DNA of 54,147 nt, taken from assembly GCA_944382715.1 (NCBI GenBank), contig CALWNC010000011.1, forward strand, positions 1 to 54,147, read 5' to 3'. The DNA is from an uncultured Clostridia bacterium. GTDB taxonomy: Bacteria > Bacillota > Clostridia > Christensenellales > UBA1242. Both the position numbers and the translations under genes were made by a program. Below the pieces are notes generated by a model, which saw only the letters and a program-made list of their open reading frames with translations, did no database searches and was not told the DNA's origin. Shown piece by piece: positions 52,478 through 54,147 of the stretch; the first letter of the stretch is position 1, and every line of letters begins with the position of its first letter.

Positions 52478-53410
52478 TTATAATTTCTCAATAACTCTCA
52501 GTTTTGCACTTGATGCCCTAGAATTTAAGGCAAGTTCATTACTTGTAGCAGTAACCGGGTGCTTAGTAATTAGCTTAACACTAGCCTTATGACCACAAAC
52601 ACAAGTAAGAAGTCCTGGTGGACAAATACAGCCCGTTGAAAGTTCTCTAAACTTTTGCTTAACAATTCTATCTTCAAGTGAATGAAAAGTAATTATTGCA
52701 AGTCTTCCACCACTTGCAAGTTTAGAAACAGCTTTATCAATAAAACTAGAAAGCACATCAAGTTCTGAGTTTACTTCTATACGAATTGCCTGAAAAGTTC
52801 TTTGAACATTACTCATTCCGTCATTGCCTCTATATCTTGGCACTGAAGAAAGTATAATATCTTCAAGCTCTTTAGTTGTTTCAATTTTATTGAGCAATCT
52901 AGCCTTTACTATGTGACGGGCAATACTTTTTGCAAACTTCTCTTCTCCATAATCTCTAATTACTCTAATAAGTTCTTCTTCGCTATAATTATTTACAAGG
53001 TCATAGGCAGAAAAATCATTATCTTGATTCATACGCATATCAAGTTTTGAATCATATCTAAAAGAAAAACCACGCTCTGGTGTATCTAATTGATAAGAAC
53101 TTACACCTATATCAACCAATATTCCATCTACTGTTTCAATATTTAATTCATTTAAAATATTATCAATATTTTTAAAGTTATCATGAATTAAAATTGTGTT
53201 ATTGTAATTTTTTAAAGTTTCTTTTGCACAGTCAAGTGCGTATTGGTCTTGGTCAATTCCAATTAAAAGTTTTATACTTTTTTTATTTTCAATTTCTTTT
53301 GAATGTCCTGCAAAGCCAATTGTTCCATCTACATAAGTGCCACCATCTTTAATGTTAAGCAGTTCTATAGTTTCATTTAATAGTACTGGGATATGTTTTA
53401 CTTCTTCCAC
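52478..53410 (-). CDS. rsmH: 16S rRNA m4C1402 methyltransferase
   Basis: This protein is 310 residues. RsmH (MraW) methylates N4 of C1402 in 16S rRNA using S-adenosylmethionine. Motifs are HIPVLLNETIELL at the N-terminus, YVDGTIGFAGHSKEI (SAM loop), GIDQDQYALDCA, LVDIGVSSYQLD, ERGFSFRYDSKLDMRM, and GGRLAIITFHSLEDRIVK. Two bases separate it from mraZ. Confidence 0.97.
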   Translation of the reverse strand: MEEVKHIPVLLNETIELLNIKDGGTYVDGTIGFAGHSKEIENKKSIKLLIGIDQDQYALDCAKETLKNYNNTILIHDNFKNIDNILNELNIETVDGILVDIGVSSYQLDTPERGFSFRYDSKLDMRMNQDNDFSAYDLVNNYSEEELIRVIRDYGEEKFAKSIARHIVKARLLNKIETTKELEDIILSSVPRYRGNDGMSNVQRTFQAIRIEVNSELDVLSSFIDKAVSKLASGGRLAIITFHSLEDRIVKQKFRELSTGCICPPGLLTCVCGHKASVKLITKHPVTATSNELALNSRASSAKLRVIEKL

Positions 53411-53412
53411 TT

Positions 53413-53829
53413 TTACACCCCTAGTTTTCCAAGTATATTAAAGTCCAATCTTTCTCCGTCTTCATTTTGCCAATTTTTCTCAGACCAAATTTCAACACGA
53501 TTGCCAACACCCACAAAAACTATCTCTTTTTCAAGTTCTCCGTAGTCACAAAGTTCTTTTGGAAGTAAATGTCTGCCCTGAGTATCTTCTTCAATTTCAA
53601 AAGCAGACGATAAAAACTTTCTGATAGGTTTTTGAGCCTCTTCATCAAATATGGCAATAGCTGTAAGTTTTTTGTAAAGTTCATCAAATTCTGATTTAGA
53701 AAATATGAAAAGATTTTTAGAAGTTCCCTTTGCTACAACAATATTTGAATCAAGTTCTGACTTAAACTTAGAAGGCATTCTCATACGCTTTTTCGCATCT
53801 AAATTGTGCCTAAAAGTTCCAATTAGCAT
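53413..53829 (-). CDS. mraZ: Transcriptional regulator MraZ
   Basis: This protein is 138 residues. Two AbrB-like halves carry MLIGTFRHNLDAKKRMRMPSK and EDTQGRHLLPKELCDYGELE, the doubled D-x-x-R/G-R pattern. MraZ binds tandem repeats at its own promoter and controls the division cluster. AAAAAAGGAGG gives a near-perfect ribosome site. Repeats matching known MraZ boxes lie just upstream of its -35. Confidence 0.95.
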   Translation of the reverse strand: MLIGTFRHNLDAKKRMRMPSKFKSELDSNIVVAKGTSKNLFIFSKSEFDELYKKLTAIAIFDEEAQKPIRKFLSSAFEIEEDTQGRHLLPKELCDYGELEKEIVFVGVGNRVEIWSEKNWQNEDGERLDFNILGKLGV

Positions 53830-53860
53830 ACTCAGCCTCCTTTTTTAAGATTACGACTCT

Positions 53861-53889
53861 ATTATATTTACTTTAATTTCAAATTGCAA
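53861..53889 (-). promoter_or_regulatory. SigA promoter of the division cluster
   Basis: On the minus strand TTGCAA (53889-53884) and TATAAT (53866-53861) are 17 bp apart. They lie 31 bases before the mraZ ATG. This should drive mraZ through ftsQ. Confidence 0.82.
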
Positions 53890-53916
53890 TACTTTTTAGC
53901 CACTTTTAGCCACTTT
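53890..53916 (-). promoter_or_regulatory. Tandem MraZ-box operator
   Basis: On the minus strand AAAGTGG occurs at 53916-53910 and 53906-53900, exactly 10 bp apart. A degenerate third unit (AAAAGTA) at 53896-53890 abuts the -35. AAAGTGG-type repeats at 10-bp period are the MraZ target described in Mollicutes. The position beside the promoter suggests autoregulation. Confidence 0.72.
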
Positions 53917-53929
53917 TGTATAAAATTAC

Positions 53930-54080
53930 GCATAAAATTATTTATTTATTTAATTTAATACATAAAAAAAAACTAAATAATATAATTTTTTCATCATTTC
54001 AAAATAAATTAAAATTAGTTCTCACCTTTGTTTTAATTAACCTAAAATTAAAATTATTAATAAAAATACGCAATAAATAT
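53930..54080. other. AT-rich spacer without a recognisable gene
   Basis: The longest plus-strand frame here (from 53916) is low-complexity, has no ribosome site and lacks coding character. Nothing else is seen. Confidence 0.6.
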
Positions 54081-54104
54081 CCACCCGAAAATCGGGTGGT
54101 TTTT
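54081..54104 (+). terminator. GC-rich terminator of an unseen plus-strand transcript
   Basis: CCACCCGA (54081-54088) pairs with TCGGGTGG (54092-54099) across AAA, followed by five T's on the plus strand only. No gene upstream on that strand explains it. A GGG/CCC repeat and a more GC-rich stretch follow to the window end. Confidence 0.7.
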
Positions 54105-54147
54105 CATTTTCGGGTATAACCCTAGCTTTACTGGCTACGCACAAGTG

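Noticed and set aside
53916..54119. Plus-strand 67-codon frame upstream of mraZ
   Set aside because: It has low-complexity Lys/Ile/Leu/Asn composition and no ribosome site, and runs through the terminator hairpin and over the MraZ operator. It is not supported as a gene.
1..54147. CRISPR array, insertion sequence or prophage
   Set aside because: No regularly spaced direct repeats with unique spacers, no transposase or integrase frame and no phage structural genes were seen.

Overview
The window is an AT-rich chromosomal segment of an endospore-forming member of the Bacillota, most likely a Clostridia-like lineage. The sporulation genes spoIVA, spoIIP, spoIIGA, sigE, sigG and ylmC support this. 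So do Firmicute-type Shine-Dalgarno sequences, TTGACA/TATAAT promoters, many U-tract terminators and a MurE with the DNPR motif of meso-diaminopimelate-type cell walls. The species cannot be named from the sequence alone.

Layout. Positions 1-20,000 are accessory and tRNA-rich. They hold a DegV-type lipid-binding protein, an XRE regulator with membrane helices, a GNAT/Nudix pair, an ABC-2 exporter, and a four-gene operon with a 5'-nucleotidase, a nucleoside hydrolase, a DUF5662 protein and a metallopeptidase. A Nudix/pnuC pair follows, then a large unknown protein with a loosely ADP-ribosyltransferase-like motif, a uracil-DNA-glycosylase-like protein, and a C45 hydrolase / cupin / ATP-grasp / C26 amidase cluster. 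Ten intact tRNA genes lie in the window: one near the left end and nine between 17.3 and 19.8 kb. Several genes here are broken by small frameshifts: pnuC, the ART-like gene, the ATP-grasp gene, and the C45 gene twice.

Positions 20,000-36,500 are mostly housekeeping and sporulation: a lipoprotein, an amidohydrolase-like protein without its metal ligands, a membrane-anchored GH18 protein, spoIVA, plsY, der, a membrane protein with spoIIP, a pseudouridine synthase with feoA-feoB, nrdR, ylmC, sigG, sigE and spoIIGA. SigE-like promoters precede spoIVA and the spoIIP pair. sigG is convergent with sigE, whereas the usual order is spoIIGA-sigE-sigG in tandem.

Positions 36,500-37,800 hold a GNAT pseudogene. 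Phosphoglucomutase follows, and then a long division and cell wall cluster read leftwards from the right end: mraZ, rsmH, ftsL, a SpoVD/FtsI-type transpeptidase, murE, mraY, murD, ftsW, murA, ftsQ, a terminator, ftsA and ftsZ. murF and murG are absent from it. The mraZ promoter carries 10-bp-period AAAGTGG repeats that look like MraZ operators. ftsA-ftsZ has its own consensus promoter with a leader of about 190 nt.

The clearest points for follow-up are the concentration of frame-breaking lesions in accessory genes while core genes stay intact, a possible three-way-junction leader before pnuC, the metal-site-less amidohydrolase, the ART-like gene and the decaying C45/ATP-grasp/C26 cluster.
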